DNA from: Pyropia yezoensis
Taxonomy: Eukaryota; Rhodophyta; Bangiophyceae; Bangiales; Bangiaceae
NCBI GenBank assembly: GCA_009829735.1
Contig: CM020618.1
Coordinates: forward strand, 13,436,568-13,500,567
Direction: 5' to 3'
DNA length: 64,000 bases
Shown here: positions 1 through 10,718 of the stretch, in pieces
Layout: each line of letters opens with the position of its first letter
How positions within the stretch are numbered: the stretch's first letter is position 1
Program-made: the position numbers and the translations under genes
Notes under the pieces: model-generated
Told to the model about the DNA's origin: nothing
The model's input: only the letters and a program-made list of their open reading frames with translations
Databases searched by the model: none

Positions 1-1061
1 ACCGAGGCCTCCACTTGCCTGGCGTGCGCTGTGCGTGGACACACCGACCGACCTTGTCAGGCATCTGGCCGCGATCGGCCGTGGAGAGGCGCCCGTTCCA
101 AGTTGCATTCCCTTGCTGTTGCAGATGTGCGTGTCCGTGTGGCGCTGCTCCCATTGGTGGGCCCATAAATATGACTGCGTCACGAACGGTACAGACCGAG
201 ACCGCCCCTCTGATCCGGGATCACGCGAGTTCCCCGTGAAAGAGGGTAATTATCACACAGACTTTCGCAGTAGCCCTGCCCAGGACGCAATTAACAGAGC
301 TTTTCCGTGCCCCACGCAATCGACCAGGGCGGACGCACCTCGCGCTTGCCACCTTCCCGTGGGGGAAATGGCGGTGAGCGTAGCAACCGGCCGTGCTTTC
401 TGCGGCTATCACGTAGTCCCGGTCCGGCGAGGCGACCTCTTCCACCCAGCGCCCCCCGTCCCTAGCCCCCCTGTTCCGCCTTCCTTCCTCTCTGTACTGC
501 GACGTCCCTATCGATGGCGATGGAGGCGAAGGGCGTCGAGCGGCGGCGGTGGGCAGCGGCGGCGGCAACGGCGGCTGTGGCGGCGGCGGGGGCGCAGTTG
601 AGACGACGGCGGCAGCGGCGTACGGCGGCAGCGAAGGTGCGGGGCACGCCGCCGCAACGCCGTCGCCAACAAGGAGCACGCGTGCCCGCTGACGCACCGG
701 GCGCCGCACGTACCGTATCCATCGTAGAGGGGACTGCGCCCGCCGCTGCCCCGGGGCCTGCCCAGGCCAGCGAGCTTCACCGTGACCCGAGCCACGGCGG
801 GATGAAACCACACAAAACCAGAGTTTTGCGCCAGCCTCACTTTTTAATTTCAATTTTCATTCAACGGCGCCCCTCGATTGCTAACCGGGAAGCGCTGTTT
901 GCAACAAGAGACACTTAACTGGGCTGAGCTGCTCGAGTTCAGCGCAAGACGAGTATGTAGCAAGAGACAAGTGAAGAGGCAGGAAGCAGCCTGCCTCGAT
1001 GAGAAACACTTCGAATGAAACGGCCGAAGTACAGAGTCGCAGAGCGGACACGCGTCGCCCC
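1..1061. other. Intergenic, no supported gene
   Basis: The open frames here overlap on both strands and are Arg/Pro/Ala low-complexity products of GGC/GCG triplet-rich DNA around 510-700. None shows a domain. The stretch carries one copy of a dispersed repeat (142-270) and lies downstream of the protease gene's 3' end. Confidence 0.5.
142..270 (+). repeat. Dispersed direct repeat, copy 1
   Basis: It begins GCGCTGCTCCCATTGGTG and includes the shared cores GTCACGAACGGTACAGACCG and CTGATCCGGGATCACGCGA, ending near CAGACTTTCG. The same blocks recur in the same order and orientation at 3371-3502, with small indels. The two copies flank the protease gene. The family is unknown; it could be an old non-autonomous transposon or solo repeat. 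Confidence 0.7.
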
Positions 1062-2399
1062 TTACTCTCCCTGTGGCATGCGGGCGCGCGAGCAAGCCGG
1101 GTTGGCCCACGCGAGTGGGTAGCCGCCCACCCGCGGCGCCGCCCGCGTCAGCCTCTCCAGCACTTCCATCTGCCCAAGGGACCCCCCGTTGGGATCCTCG
1201 GCCAGCACCAGCGCGGCGAGCCCAGCCACGTGCGGCGCCGCCATCGAGGTCCCCGAATCCAGCCTGAGCCCCGCAGACGTGTTCGAGTCCACCGAAAGAA
1301 CTCCCACACCGGGCGCCGAGACGGCCACGCACTGGCGGCCGCGGGCGCTGAAGTACGCCAGCCGATCCCGCAGGTTCACGGCGGCGACGGTGATGGCGCC
1401 CTCTGCCCGGGCGGGGTGGTTGCGACACGCGTTGACGGGCTCGTTGCCGGCAGCGGCGACAAAGACGACGCCCGCCTCCGCTGCCCGGTTGGCTGCGTCT
1501 GTCACGGGGGAAAAATCTTCGCTGTCAGACCCGAACGAGGCGTTGAGGATGATCTTGGCTTTGGGGTCCCGCTCCTTGACCGCCGCCACGTAATGAATGG
1601 CCGCCCACGCGTCTCTCGCCCGGATGAAACCGCCGGCATTGGCCACGCGGATACCAACAAGGGTTGACTCCGGCGCCACGCCCGCGGTGGCTCCCCCCAC
1701 TGTCCCCGCCACGTGACTGCCGTGCCCGTTTTCGTCGCTACCGTCTGGGTAGGGCGAGCCAGGCGCCGCAAAGACCGAAGCGCGGTCGCCAAATTGCGCG
1801 TGGTCGACCTTCAACCCCGAGTCGAGAATGTAGACGGTCACGCCGGCGCCTCGCCGGGGGAAACAGCTTGGGAAGGTAACGCCGTCGAGCGGCAGGTTCC
1901 GCTGGTTAACCCGGTCCAGCCCCCAAAACCGAGACGCCTTGATCGTCTCCCCCGGCGCCACCGCCGTGCTTTCTGCAGAGGTGGCGGGCGTCAAGGGCGG
2001 CAACGCTGGCACGACCGCGTCGGCCGATGCCGACTGCACGCCCGACAGGCGACGCGGGTTCCAGCCGCCGCTGCGGCCCTCAGCCGAGGCAGCCACGGCG
2101 GCCGGCGCACAGTGCGCCGAGGCCAGCTTAAGCGCCGGGAAGAGGCGCACCTCGTCACACCCGGCGGCCTCCAGCGACGACACGACGTTGGCCTGGCAAA
2201 TCTCGTCACAGGTCTTCTTCAACACCAGCAGCTGCACATCCTTGGCGGCCTCGCGCAGGGCGTCCTTGGCGTTGGTGGCGCCGGTGCGGCCATCACCAGC
2301 GCTGGCGGCAGCGGCGACGAAGGCGGCAGCGGTGGGGGCTCCGGCCAGCAGAGAGCCGGCCACGAGGAGGGCGCCCACCAGCGGCGCGGCGCGCGCCAT
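1062..2399 (-). CDS. Secreted subtilisin-like serine protease (S8, proteinase K type)
   Basis: This 445-residue protein is a serine endopeptidase of family S8. The ATG at 2399 is chosen because it opens with a signal peptide: basic/small residues, then an Ala/Leu/Val-rich core to about residue 26. An inhibitor-like propeptide follows (about 45-110), then the catalytic domain from about 165. The triad is visible as Asp193 (VYILDSG), His226 (GHGSHVAG) and Ser385 (SGTSMAAP), with the oxyanion Asn319 in AAAGNE. The motif spacing fits the proteinase K branch. The enzyme is probably secreted or vacuolar and self-activated by propeptide cleavage. The frame runs upstream of 2399, but that extension is Pro/Arg-rich and lacks a better start. 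Single exon. Function is sure at family level; the substrate is unknown. Confidence 0.93.
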   Translation of the reverse strand: MARAAPLVGALLVAGSLLAGAPTAAAFVAAAASAGDGRTGATNAKDALREAAKDVQLLVLKKTCDEICQANVVSSLEAAGCDEVRLFPALKLASAHCAPAAVAASAEGRSGGWNPRRLSGVQSASADAVVPALPPLTPATSAESTAVAPGETIKASRFWGLDRVNQRNLPLDGVTFPSCFPRRGAGVTVYILDSGLKVDHAQFGDRASVFAAPGSPYPDGSDENGHGSHVAGTVGGATAGVAPESTLVGIRVANAGGFIRARDAWAAIHYVAAVKERDPKAKIILNASFGSDSEDFSPVTDAANRAAEAGVVFVAAAGNEPVNACRNHPARAEGAITVAAVNLRDRLAYFSARGRQCVAVSAPGVGVLSVDSNTSAGLRLDSGTSMAAPHVAGLAALVLAEDPNGGSLGQMEVLERLTRAAPRVGGYPLAWANPACSRARMPQGE

Positions 2400-3519
2400 G
2401 GGAACGACTCGGCAGACCAACGGGGGCGGGAGGGTCGAGGTCAACTGGCAGCGCCAGTGCTGCAAGCTTGGTTGGGGGGAGAGCCGCGGGTGGGTGAGAC
2501 CAGGACAAGCTGGGCTCAGGGGCTCCCTGGGGTGGGGTTGGGGGTGGTGGCCTGCGTTCGAAGAAGTGGACGTGACCGCCCCTAGGATGGTCCTTTTATG
2601 CGAGACCCACGACTGCAACTCGTGCCAGTCGGGCGCTGACCAAGGTGCCGGCTTCGTAGTCACCTTGTGGGCGGGGGGGTCGTGCTGAACGCGGCCGACG
2701 TATCCTCCCACCAGTGAAGGAAAGTCAGCGTAGCAGCCCTGTGGGGCCCGAGGGCACCAGGGCGCCAGAACGATGGCGTTCTCTCCTATGAGCTGGATGC
2801 TCACGAGCAGTGAAGAGCGGGACCCCTTTCCTCCCACGAGAGGCAACGTGAGTCGACATTGTTCCTCGGCCTACTCTTCTCCACTGTGCGTTAGGATACG
2901 CATGGTACGCGCCGTGCTATCTCTGGTGGGCAGCCCAGCCGCGATCCCAGACGCTCCCCTCACGGCCAGCGTGGACTCGGATTGGACGGTACCGGTTGAT
3001 CCAACGCACACGCGGAGTCACTCCCGCAATGATATGTATATGATAAATGCAGTGCCGGTCACCGAGACCATGACGGCCCACGTATAGTTCCGCTCCGGGC
3101 GGGACTGGTAGATCCAGCGTACAGGCAGACAGGCGGTTGAGGACGACGCACCCCCGCCACCCCAGAAAGCTCTTTCTGGATGCATACGTTGCGCATGGGA
3201 GCCAGAGACGGTCGGAGCGCGGCGTGTGGCAAACAGTGACGAGGGCAGTACTACATGCAGAAAACGAACTGGTTTTATTATTTTAGGACGCCTTTATCGC
3301 GGATTCGTGGCTCACAATCGCTCTCAGAGTGAGGCCAATAATAAGTGTGCTGTGTACGTCTGTACGAGTAGCGCTGCTCCCATTGGTGCACCCATGTGAG
3401 TGTGTCACGAACGGTACAGACCGCGACCTCTCCACCACCCTTCTGATCCGGGATCACGCGAATTTTCCTATTACATGACACGGACTGTTGCAGACTTTCG
3501 GCCGCTGGTCGACCAAAGA
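2400..3519. other. Intergenic, protease promoter side
   Basis: This is the upstream side of the minus-strand protease. No conserved frame is seen. It is less GC-rich around 2880-3110 and 3250-3360 and holds the second dispersed-repeat copy near its right end. Confidence 0.45.
3371..3502 (+). repeat. Dispersed direct repeat, copy 2
   Basis: Same order of blocks as 142-270: GCGCTGCTCCCATTGGTG, GTCACGAACGGTACAGACCG, CTGATCCGGGATCACGCGA, CAGACTTTCG. It lies immediately left of the inverted-repeat element at 3520, which the first copy lacks. Confidence 0.7.
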
Positions 3520-4263
3520 GCACCTCTATCGGTCTGCCATATTTCGCCCCCATTCGCCATTCTTTATGGCGAATGCGGCAGAGCATCTCTATCGCTTGAC
3601 CGCAATGCGACATGTAGAAGTTCACATTTTGTTTGAGGTGCTCACGAAGTTCATGCGGCTTGGCCTCTCCAACTCCTTGCAGCGCTGGCTCGCGGGCAGG
3701 CCGGCGCCCCCACGGCCAACCGTTCCCGTGCTGGTTGTGCCGACCCACCTCCCGCGGGACGCTCTGTACGAGGCGCACCCCCTCCCCTCCTTCCGCGCTG
3801 GCACTTCCTGTGGGTTTTCGTTCCCCCCCTCCCGCTCGCGAAGAAAAGAAGACAACTTGAGCCATGGGAAGCGAAACGAGCGGGCCAGCGCTAACGTGAC
3901 GGTAGAGAGACGAGTCAGTTTCCGTGCGGTAGTGGGGCTTTTAGCCGCCATGGGCGACCCGGCGCGCAGCGCGGCGGGCCGTCGTGGTGCAAGGACAACT
4001 CAATACAGCAACCTCCAGGAATGCCAGTGCACGGAGGCTCTGTCAAGTGCCGAGTGCTTTACGCCTGTGGTGAACAGTGCCCGAATGGCCTTCGCTCATT
4101 GGCCAGACCATGTGCAGATAGAAATGGCGGCCGCCATTTCCATCGCCATATCGCGCAAGAATGGCGATGCAGATGGCGAATGGGGGTCAGATTTGGCAGT
4201 TTGCTTGTCCGATAGACATGCCCGGCGCCAAATATAAGGCGATTGGCGCACCGATAGAGGTGC
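3520..4263. mobile_element. Putative non-autonomous inverted-repeat (MITE-like) element
   Basis: The ends are inverted copies: GCACCTCTATCGGT at 3520-3533 and ACCGATAGAGGTGC at 4250-4263. A second inverted pair lies inside, CCCCCATTCGCCAT (3547-3560) against ATGGCGAATGGGGG (4173-4186). A perfect hairpin CATTCGCCAT/ATGGCGAATG sits at 3551-3575 and a perfect 20-bp palindrome centred on GCGGCCGC at 4121-4140. No transposase is encoded. I see no clear target-site duplication, so the exact borders and superfamily are open. Confidence 0.5.
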
Positions 4264-4448
4264 CAACAACGACAACCCCACTACTCGTCCCCTCGCTCTC
4301 CCCGTGCTCCAGTCCTGTCCTCCCCCCCCCCCACCCCCCTTCATCCCTCTACTCGCCCACTCTACTACTTTTGGGTAGGCCGTCCACACCTCTCCCTCCC
4401 CACCCTTTCCACTTCATCTGCTTTTGCCCCCCATCTGCTCCAGGTACG

Positions 4449-6148
4449 ATGCCTGAAAAGCGCCCCGCCGCGGGCGGTGGCGGCGGCGGGGGTGGCAGCG
4501 GCAAGCGCAAGAAGGCCAAGTACATGAACCGCGGCGGCCGCGGCGGCGGCGGTGGCGGTGGCCGCGGCGGCAGCAGTGGGGCGGCGAGACGTTCAACTCT
4601 CCCCACAGGCCTGCGAGGCTTTATCGTCACTTGTGAGCCGCGCCACGACGTCCGCGCCGGCCGGGAGGCGGTTGCCCTACTGGGTGAGTTTATCGACCGG
4701 GCGCTCGCAACGGGGTGTGGGGGGGGAGGAGAGGGGGGGGGGGGGGCGGGGGTGGCGAGGGCGGTGGGGGCAGTGGCGGCGGCGGCGGCGGCGGCGGCCT
4801 GGCGGCGGCGCTGGAAGGGGAGTTGGCCGAGCTCCGCAGCGGCGGCGTTGGGGGCGAGCGCGCCCTCAAGCGCGTCGAGACGGGCGTCCTCGGCTCCTTC
4901 TTCCTCACCCTGTCGGAAGAACGGGTGGACCCGTCGGCGGTGGTGGCGGCGCTGCTGGCGGCGGCGGTGGCGGACCCCGCCGACCCTGGCCCGTCTATCG
5001 CCGCCCGCTACTGCGTCCGCTTTGTCCCCGTCGCCACCACCGTGACCGCAACGCCCGCGGCGGTGGCGGCGGCCGCCGCCGCGGCGGTACGGGCGGCCTT
5101 CCCCCCGCACCCCGTTGACTGGGCGGTCGTCTACCGGTGCCGCCACAACGCGGGCGCCGCCCGGGACGATTACACCGCCGCCGTTGGCGCGGCCGTCGCG
5201 GAGGTGGCGGCCGAGGTGCTTGGCGCCGACGGGGCGGGCGGCTGGCGCGTTGCGCTCGACGCCCCCGACGCGGTGGTGGTGGTGGAGGTGCTCAAGACGG
5301 CCGCCGCGGTGGGGGTGGTGGGGGGGGGGTGGGGGGGGATGGGGCGCCTCAACTTTCGGGTCCTCGCCGAGCGTGCCGCCGAGGCGCGGCGTCTCGCCGC
5401 CGGTGGGGAAGGGGGGGCGTCTGCCGCCGAAGGGGGGGGGGAGGCAGCCGCCGCGGGCGTCACGCCAGCAAAGCCCGCGACGGCGGCCAAGCCAGACACG
5501 TCGGCAGCGCCGGCAGCGGCCACCATCCCGGCGACGGCCGCCGACCGGGCGACGGCCGCCGACTCCGTGACGGCCGCCGACCCGGCGACGGCCGCCGACT
5601 CGGCGACGGCTGCCGACCCGGCGACGGCTGCCGACCCGGCGACGGCTGCCGACCCGGCGACGGCTGCCGACCCGGCGACGGCCGTCGACCCGGCGATGGC
5701 CGTCGACCCGGCGACGGCGGCCGACCCGGCGCCGGCCGCCGACCCTGCGCCGGCGGCCAACGCAACGGCGGCCGACTCTGCCAAGGCGGCTGAGCCGTTG
5801 ACGGTGGCCGCCGCGGCGCCCCCAGCTGCCGAGGCCGCCACGAACGACGGGGGCGCAGCGGCCGAGGGCGCGGCGCCCGCGGCCGACCCAGCGGCGGCCA
5901 ACGCTGAGACACTGGCGGCGGCAGCCGCGGGCGACCCCGTGATCGCGCCCGCCGCCGTGGCGGCAGCGGCGCCCGCCGTGTCCGCCTCAGCCGACCCACC
6001 GGCGGCGCCCTCTCTGGCCGCCCCGACGCCGACTTCCGACGCGGCCGCCGGCGCGGCGGCTGGTGTGGCCGCTGAGGCGGCCACGGACGTGCCGGCCGCA
6101 GCGGCGGCGGTGGGTGCGGCGGCCTCGGCGGGCCCGCCACCGGGCTAG
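4449..6148 (+). CDS. THUMP-domain protein, Tan1/THUMPD1-like, with repeat tail
   Basis: Tan1/THUMPD1 proteins bind tRNA through a THUMP domain and help the acetyltransferase make N4-acetylcytidine at tRNA position 12. The N-terminus (ATG 4449) is Gly/Lys-rich and nuclear-like, followed by GLRGFIVTCEPRHDV, which matches the family's early 'TC' block. The THUMP core continues as RVETGVLGSFFLTL, then RYCVRFVPVATT, VVYRCRHNAGAARDDY and DAPDAVVVVEVLK. The two halves lie in different frames (0, then 2). The switch falls in the G-run at about 4717-4765, so either the run length is wrong, a tiny intron is present, or the gene is broken. After the domain, about 14 copies of an 18-bp unit encode ATAADP-like hexapeptides (about 5510-5780) in an unusually long Ala/Pro tail. 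TAG stop at 6146. Confidence 0.72.
5510..5780 (+). repeat. In-frame 18-bp minisatellite (ATAADP repeat)
   Basis: Tandem GCGACGGCYGCCGACCCG units lie inside the tail of the THUMP-domain protein. Copies differ by single bases (ATAADS, ATAVDP, AMAVDP), and length changes by whole units keep the reading frame. Confidence 0.85.
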
Positions 6149-6666
6149 GACACTCCGCCGCCCGTGGACGGAGGGCTGGGGGGCGGCCGCCGCTTTCCGC
6201 AGCGGCACCTTTTGTTCCCACCCACCCCACAGGGCGGGCGCGCGTCCCCCCTCTCGTCTCTCGCCCCTCCTGTTATTCTCGGTGGCCCGCCGCGAGACGG
6301 GTACGAGCAGCAGCGGGCACGGGGGGCGGCCGCACGAAGAGGGGGAAGTGACAGACGCGACCGCCGCGGCCGCACGGCAATGGAGAAGAAATCGACGGCC
6401 CCGTCACCAACCAACGCCCGCCCGCTGCTCCGGGCGGCGAAGTCCGAGGCGCGTCGGCGGAGCGGCCCCCGGCCCGCCGTCCCCCTTTCCCCCCCCGCCC
6501 CTCGACTGCCGGCGGTGCGTGAAGCACCACACGCACTTAGACGGCGCACCTCCCACCCGCCAGTGAATCCCTGCCCCTCTCCCCTTCCATTCCCTGCTCC
6601 CCGCCTTCATCCGGGCCCAGTGGCGTATGCCCACTCCGCCGGCGCGGCGCGGAGTAACAGCCCTCG

Positions 6667-6703
<37 letters not shown>

Positions 6704-7173
6704 CCCCCACAAGGAAAGCGCATTATGCACGCCGCCGTCGCCGCCCCACGGGCACGCTGCCCCCACGCACGCTTGCACGCAGCGCACGCGGCGCGGCGCG
6801 GCACGGTGCGGCGCCCTACAGCCTGGCTCGACGTGGCAGACCAGTGGACGGAGAAAAGAGAAAGAAAAAAAGAAAAGAAAAAAAGAGGAAGAAATGGCGC
6901 CCACCGTCGAGTCGGCCATGCGCCCTTGCGTGCCAACGGCGGCCACCGGCGCTGCCGCGCCGCCCTGTGCACAAGCGGCGGGCCGACGGCCGGTGTGCAG
7001 TCTCCCTCCCCCTCCCCCCCCCCTCCCCCCCCCCACCAACCCCCCCACCCCGACGAGCGCAACGCCACAAACGCACATCCACAACCCTCCCCCCTCCCAT
7101 CCCCGCAACGACCAGCCCCACCCACCCCGACCGCCCCGCCCCCCACCCCCCCCCCCAACCTCCCCAGCCCGAC
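6149..7173. other. Convergent intergenic region with poly-C tract
   Basis: This gap lies between the 3' ends of the THUMP-domain and BAR-like genes. It contains a C run of about 36 nt near 6667-6702, an A-rich purine patch (6853-6893) and C-rich runs at 7010-7165. Overlapping frames are Pro/Gly artefacts of these runs. Confidence 0.5.
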
Positions 7174-8379
7174 TCAGCTATTGTCCTGGGCCTCTGCCGC
7201 CTCAGCGGCGACGGCCACCCACGCGGCCGCCGTGTCAGCGGCGGTAGCCTGCTGCGCCTGCGCCAAGTTGAGCGCCCACTCGTTGAGGTGCGACACGGCG
7301 TAGGCGGTGAGGGCGGTGGCGGCCTCGCCCAGCGCCCGTGCCGACGCGGCCGCCGCGGGGCGCGCCGCCGCCACCGCCGCGTCCGCATCGGCCGCGCGCG
7401 CGCGCGCCGCGGCGGCCCCGTCCCCACCGCCGCCACCATAGCCGCCGTCCCCATAGGTGCCGCCACCGCCATAGCCGCCGCCACCGCCATAGCCGCCGCC
7501 CCCCCCCGCGGAATCCGCATAGCCGCCACCGCCGCCGCCGTAACCCCCCTGCCCGCCGCCGCCGTACCCCCCGCCGCCGACGCCGCCGCCCCCCCCCCCC
7601 CCCGCCGCCGCCACCTCGGCGGCCCGCACATCGTCGGCCGCCTTGGCCGCCGCCCGCACCGCCTTGGCCGCCACCGACCGGTCGGCGGCGTACCGGCGGC
7701 GTGCCGGCACCACCACTGCGGCGTGGCGTTCCTCCACCACCCGCGCTAGCTCCGTCAGGGGGGTCTCCATGTCCAGCGCGAAGCGGGTGACCGCCGCCCC
7801 CGCCGCGGCGGTCGTCTCCGCCAACTGCACCTGGGCGTTGATGCGCGGGGGGGGGAGCACCGCCTCGAGCGCCGCGATTGGCACCCCGACGGGCGCCGAC
7901 GGCCGGCCGCCGCCGCCACCACCGCCCACGCCGCCGCCGCTGCCACCGCTGCCGCCGACGCCGGCGGCGGCACCCCCATGGCCGCCAGCCCCAGCGTCTA
8001 GCCCACCCCCAACTCCCCCGCCCACCCCCGACCCCGCCAGCGCTGCGCCCACCGCCCGCTGGGCGTCGGCAACGGCAAGGAGGGCGGCGCGGTGCTTGGC
8101 CACCGCCGCCCCGGTCGCGCGGAGGCCTTCGCGGGTGGCGTCGAGGGTGGCCATCGTCGCAGCGAGCTCCGGCTCGCCCGCGTAGAGCGCGCTGCTGCCG
8201 CCGCCCGTGCCGGGAAGGTCCCCCAGCCGGAGGTTGGCGGTGGCCTCGGCGAGGGAGGTGGAAAGAGAGCGCGAAGCCGCCCGCACCTTGGGCTGCAACA
8301 CAGACGACGCGTCCGCGGCGGTCGCGCGGACGCGGTCGCTCATGTCGCGGAGGAAGGAGAAGCCCGAAGAGGACGCCAT
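7174..8379 (-). CDS. BAR-like coiled-coil protein
   Basis: A 401-residue protein; the start is the ATG at 8379 (MASSSGFSFLRDMSDRV). Three helical blocks are visible: about residues 10-110, 170-250 (FALDMETPLTELARV, then RRRYAADRSVAAKAVRAA) and 315-400 (ALGEAATALTAYAVSHLNEW). They are separated by two Gly-rich loops, the second a Gly/Tyr repeat (GGGGYGG-like). A 'pL..l' turn followed by RRxYxxDR and a later paired helix resembles BAR domains, which dimerise into curved membrane-binding bundles. The overall helix-loop-helix-loop-helix order supports this, but no signature residue proves it. It could be another vesicle-coat or spectrin-like bundle. Single exon. It shares an upstream region with the UBX gene (divergent). 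Confidence 0.55.
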   Translation of the reverse strand: MASSSGFSFLRDMSDRVRATAADASSVLQPKVRAASRSLSTSLAEATANLRLGDLPGTGGGSSALYAGEPELAATMATLDATREGLRATGAAVAKHRAALLAVADAQRAVGAALAGSGVGGGVGGGLDAGAGGHGGAAAGVGGSGGSGGGVGGGGGGGRPSAPVGVPIAALEAVLPPPRINAQVQLAETTAAAGAAVTRFALDMETPLTELARVVEERHAAVVVPARRRYAADRSVAAKAVRAAAKAADDVRAAEVAAAGGGGGGGVGGGGYGGGGQGGYGGGGGGYADSAGGGGGYGGGGGYGGGGTYGDGGYGGGGGDGAAAARARAADADAAVAAARPAAAASARALGEAATALTAYAVSHLNEWALNLAQAQQATAADTAAAWVAVAAEAAEAQDNS

Positions 8380-9068
8380 CGTTGCGCCTGGCCGCGGGAC
8401 AGACACGATGAGGAGCTGGACGGGAACAGGTCGTTCCCTGTAGTAGCGAGTCCCAGCAAGTCCTGGTATCAAAAGGGAACCGAAGAAAGGTGTATGTAGC
8501 GGGAAAGGGAGGGGGGGAAAGGGAGGGAACTGCGTGTGTGGGGATACCTTTGACACGGGGAATGGCGCCAGTGGTTGTCGCTCCCGAAGTCGACACCCCG
8601 TGATGGTGCGTCCTCTGGAGGCAGATGGTGTAACACACGCTGCAGAGCGCTGTCCCGCGGGAACAGAGGCAAGAGGGTGGGCCACTGCATAGATTCCCTG
8701 GGATCAACCGATCCAGAAAGATGAAGCGATCGATCGCAGTGGATAAGAATAGCAATTGTGACAGAAATTACATCAATTTGCAAAATACACTTCGAGAACA
8801 GGTGGCAGTACAGTACGTGCCACGCGCCACGGCCCCGCGGCTGCCACTGCACGCGGGCTTGGGCCTGGGCAGCGTGACAGCAAGCCGGACCGCTGCTAAC
8901 TAGGTGCGGAGCGGGCTGTGCCTGGCCGGCATCGGGCTCTTCAAGCCGCGAGGTGGTGCCCGCCTATCGCCCGTGCAGCTCTTGCGGGCTTTGGCGCTTC
9001 GTTCATCTGCTCTCCCTCCATTTGACAGAGGTGGCCTGTCGCGGGTTCTCTCCGCTTTCCCCGCCATC
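8380..9068. promoter_or_regulatory. Shared upstream region of divergent genes
   Basis: About 690 bp separate the start codons of the BAR-like (-) and UBX (+) genes, so both promoters must lie here. The middle (8700-8815) is AT-richer than its surroundings. No clear TATA box could be assigned. Confidence 0.4.
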
Positions 9069-10718
9069 ATGGACGGCGCAGCGGTGACGCAGTTCATGTC
9101 CCTGACGGGTACCGATGCGGAGACGGCCCGCCTGTGGCTGGCCGCCTCGGCAGGCGCCGGCGGTGCCGTCGACGTGCAGGCAGCCCTGTCGATCTATTTT
9201 GAGGCCCAAGGGTCAGTTGGTCCCGCGGCGGGCGGGGAAGACGACGAGGAGGAGGACCCTGCTGCAGCTGCGTTGGCACGCGGCAGGGGCAGTGGCGGCG
9301 CGGCGGCGGCAGCGGCGACACAGCCACGAGGTGGGCTGCCAGTGCCGGGCAGGGGCCGCGGCGGCCCGTCTGCGCCGCCGCCTGCGCGCCGTGGGGGCGG
9401 AGCCCGCGGCGGCCGTGGCGCGGGAATCGCGACGCTCAACTCCCTGCGCGACGATGGCGAGGAGGAGGTACGGGCGGGGGTGGGATGGCAGAAGGGGACT
9501 GGCGGGCGACGTGGAGTTGGTGGATCTCAAGATGCTGTGCGCGGGGCGTGAGGGCGTTTGGAGGACGACGGCGTGGTGCATGTGCCCTTCTCAAGGGCGG
9601 CACGTACTTGTACTGACAGGCATTGTTCTTGGTTGACGCCTCGGTCGTTCGGTTTTCTGGGTTTGCCTGGTTTTCTGTTTCTATTGTGCCGGCTCCGTCT
9701 GGGCATGTGCTTTCGGTTGGCACCATCTGTTTCCTTCCACCCTTACCCGTTATGGCCGCAGGAAGATGCCCGGGAGAGCTACTACGCGGGTGGGGAGCGG
9801 TCGGGACAGATGATCCAGGGACCCGCGGACCCCGCGCCCCCGCCCCCTGGGGGCCCTGGTGGTCGCCGCCCCGGTCGCACGCCAGGACCCAGCCTCGCTG
9901 CTGGGGAGGAGGACGAGGGCGCTGATGAGGACGCGCTCGCTGACTCCATCTTTGAGCGCGCCCGGGCACGTGGCCCCCTCACCGACGCTGAGACGGAAGC
10001 ATTTTCCCCCAACGCCGCTCAGGCTTTTACGGGTGCGGGGTATCGCCTGGGTAAGACCCCATCCGAAGCGGACGGTGCTGGCGCAGACGCTGCCCCAGCG
10101 GCGGGCCCGCCGCGGCCTGATGTGGTTGGTCGCCGCAACGTGACCCGCACGCTCACGTTTTACCGCGACGGCTTTACTGTCGACTCGGGTCCGTTGCGTC
10201 GGTTTGATGACCCGGCGAATGTGGCGTTTCTCCGTTCGGTTGATGCCGGCTTTGTTCCCGAGGAGATGGAGACCCCCGAGGTGGGCAACGTCAACATTCA
10301 CCTTGTGGACCGCAAGGATGTAGACTGGGCGGAGAGCGGCACCAACGGCCGCAAACCGCCGGTGGCATCCTTCTCGGGCGCCGGCCACCGGCTTGGGGAC
10401 CCCGCCGGTGGCGGTGGCGCTGCCTCTTCGGCGCCGGTCGAGCCTGTCGACCCAGCGGCGGCGGGTGCTGAGGTGGTGGTGGACGAGGCGGCTCCGGTGG
10501 CGACCATCCAGGTCCGTCTTGCCGACGGCCGGCGGCTGCGGGCGCGCTTCAATACCACCCACACCGTGCGGGACCTGCGGGCATGGGTGGCGGGTCGGTC
10601 GGGGCTGTCCACTTTTGAGCTGGCCATGACCTTCCCGCGAAAGGTGCTCAGCGACGGGGCGGTGACACTGGGAGAGGCGAATCTGAACGGTGCGGTGGTT
10701 GTACAGACCAAGCGCTAG
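9069..10718 (+). CDS. p47/NSFL1C-like UBA-SEP-UBX adaptor of Cdc48/p97
   Basis: Two exons: 9069-9467 and 9762-10718, giving 451 residues. The intron begins GAG|GTACGG and ends GCCGCAG|GAAGAT, phase 0; joining gives GEEEDARESYYAGGERSGQ, the p47 block before the SEP domain. Order: UBA-like helix bundle (1-42, FMSLTGTDAETARLWL), Gly/Arg-rich linker, acidic patch, SEP (about 265-305, TFYRDGFTVDSGPLRRFDD), SFSGAGHRLG linker, UBX (about 379-451) with the p97-contacting loop FPRK. p47 proteins recruit the AAA-ATPase Cdc48/p97 to ubiquitinated substrates in membrane fusion and protein degradation. The start codon sits in GCCATCATGG, as in the next gene. Alternative: the related UBXN2 group. Confidence 0.92.
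9468..9761 (+). other. Spliceosomal intron in the UBX gene
   Basis: A 294-bp intron with GT (9468-9469) and AG (9760-9761) ends. A T-rich stretch lies about 25-150 nt before the acceptor. It is the only clear host-gene intron in the window. Confidence 0.85.

Noticed and set aside
6404-7303. Overlapping 180-380-codon frames in the gap after the THUMP-domain gene
   Set aside because: Both strands are open over poly-C and purine runs, and the products are homopolymeric Pro/Gly with no domain.
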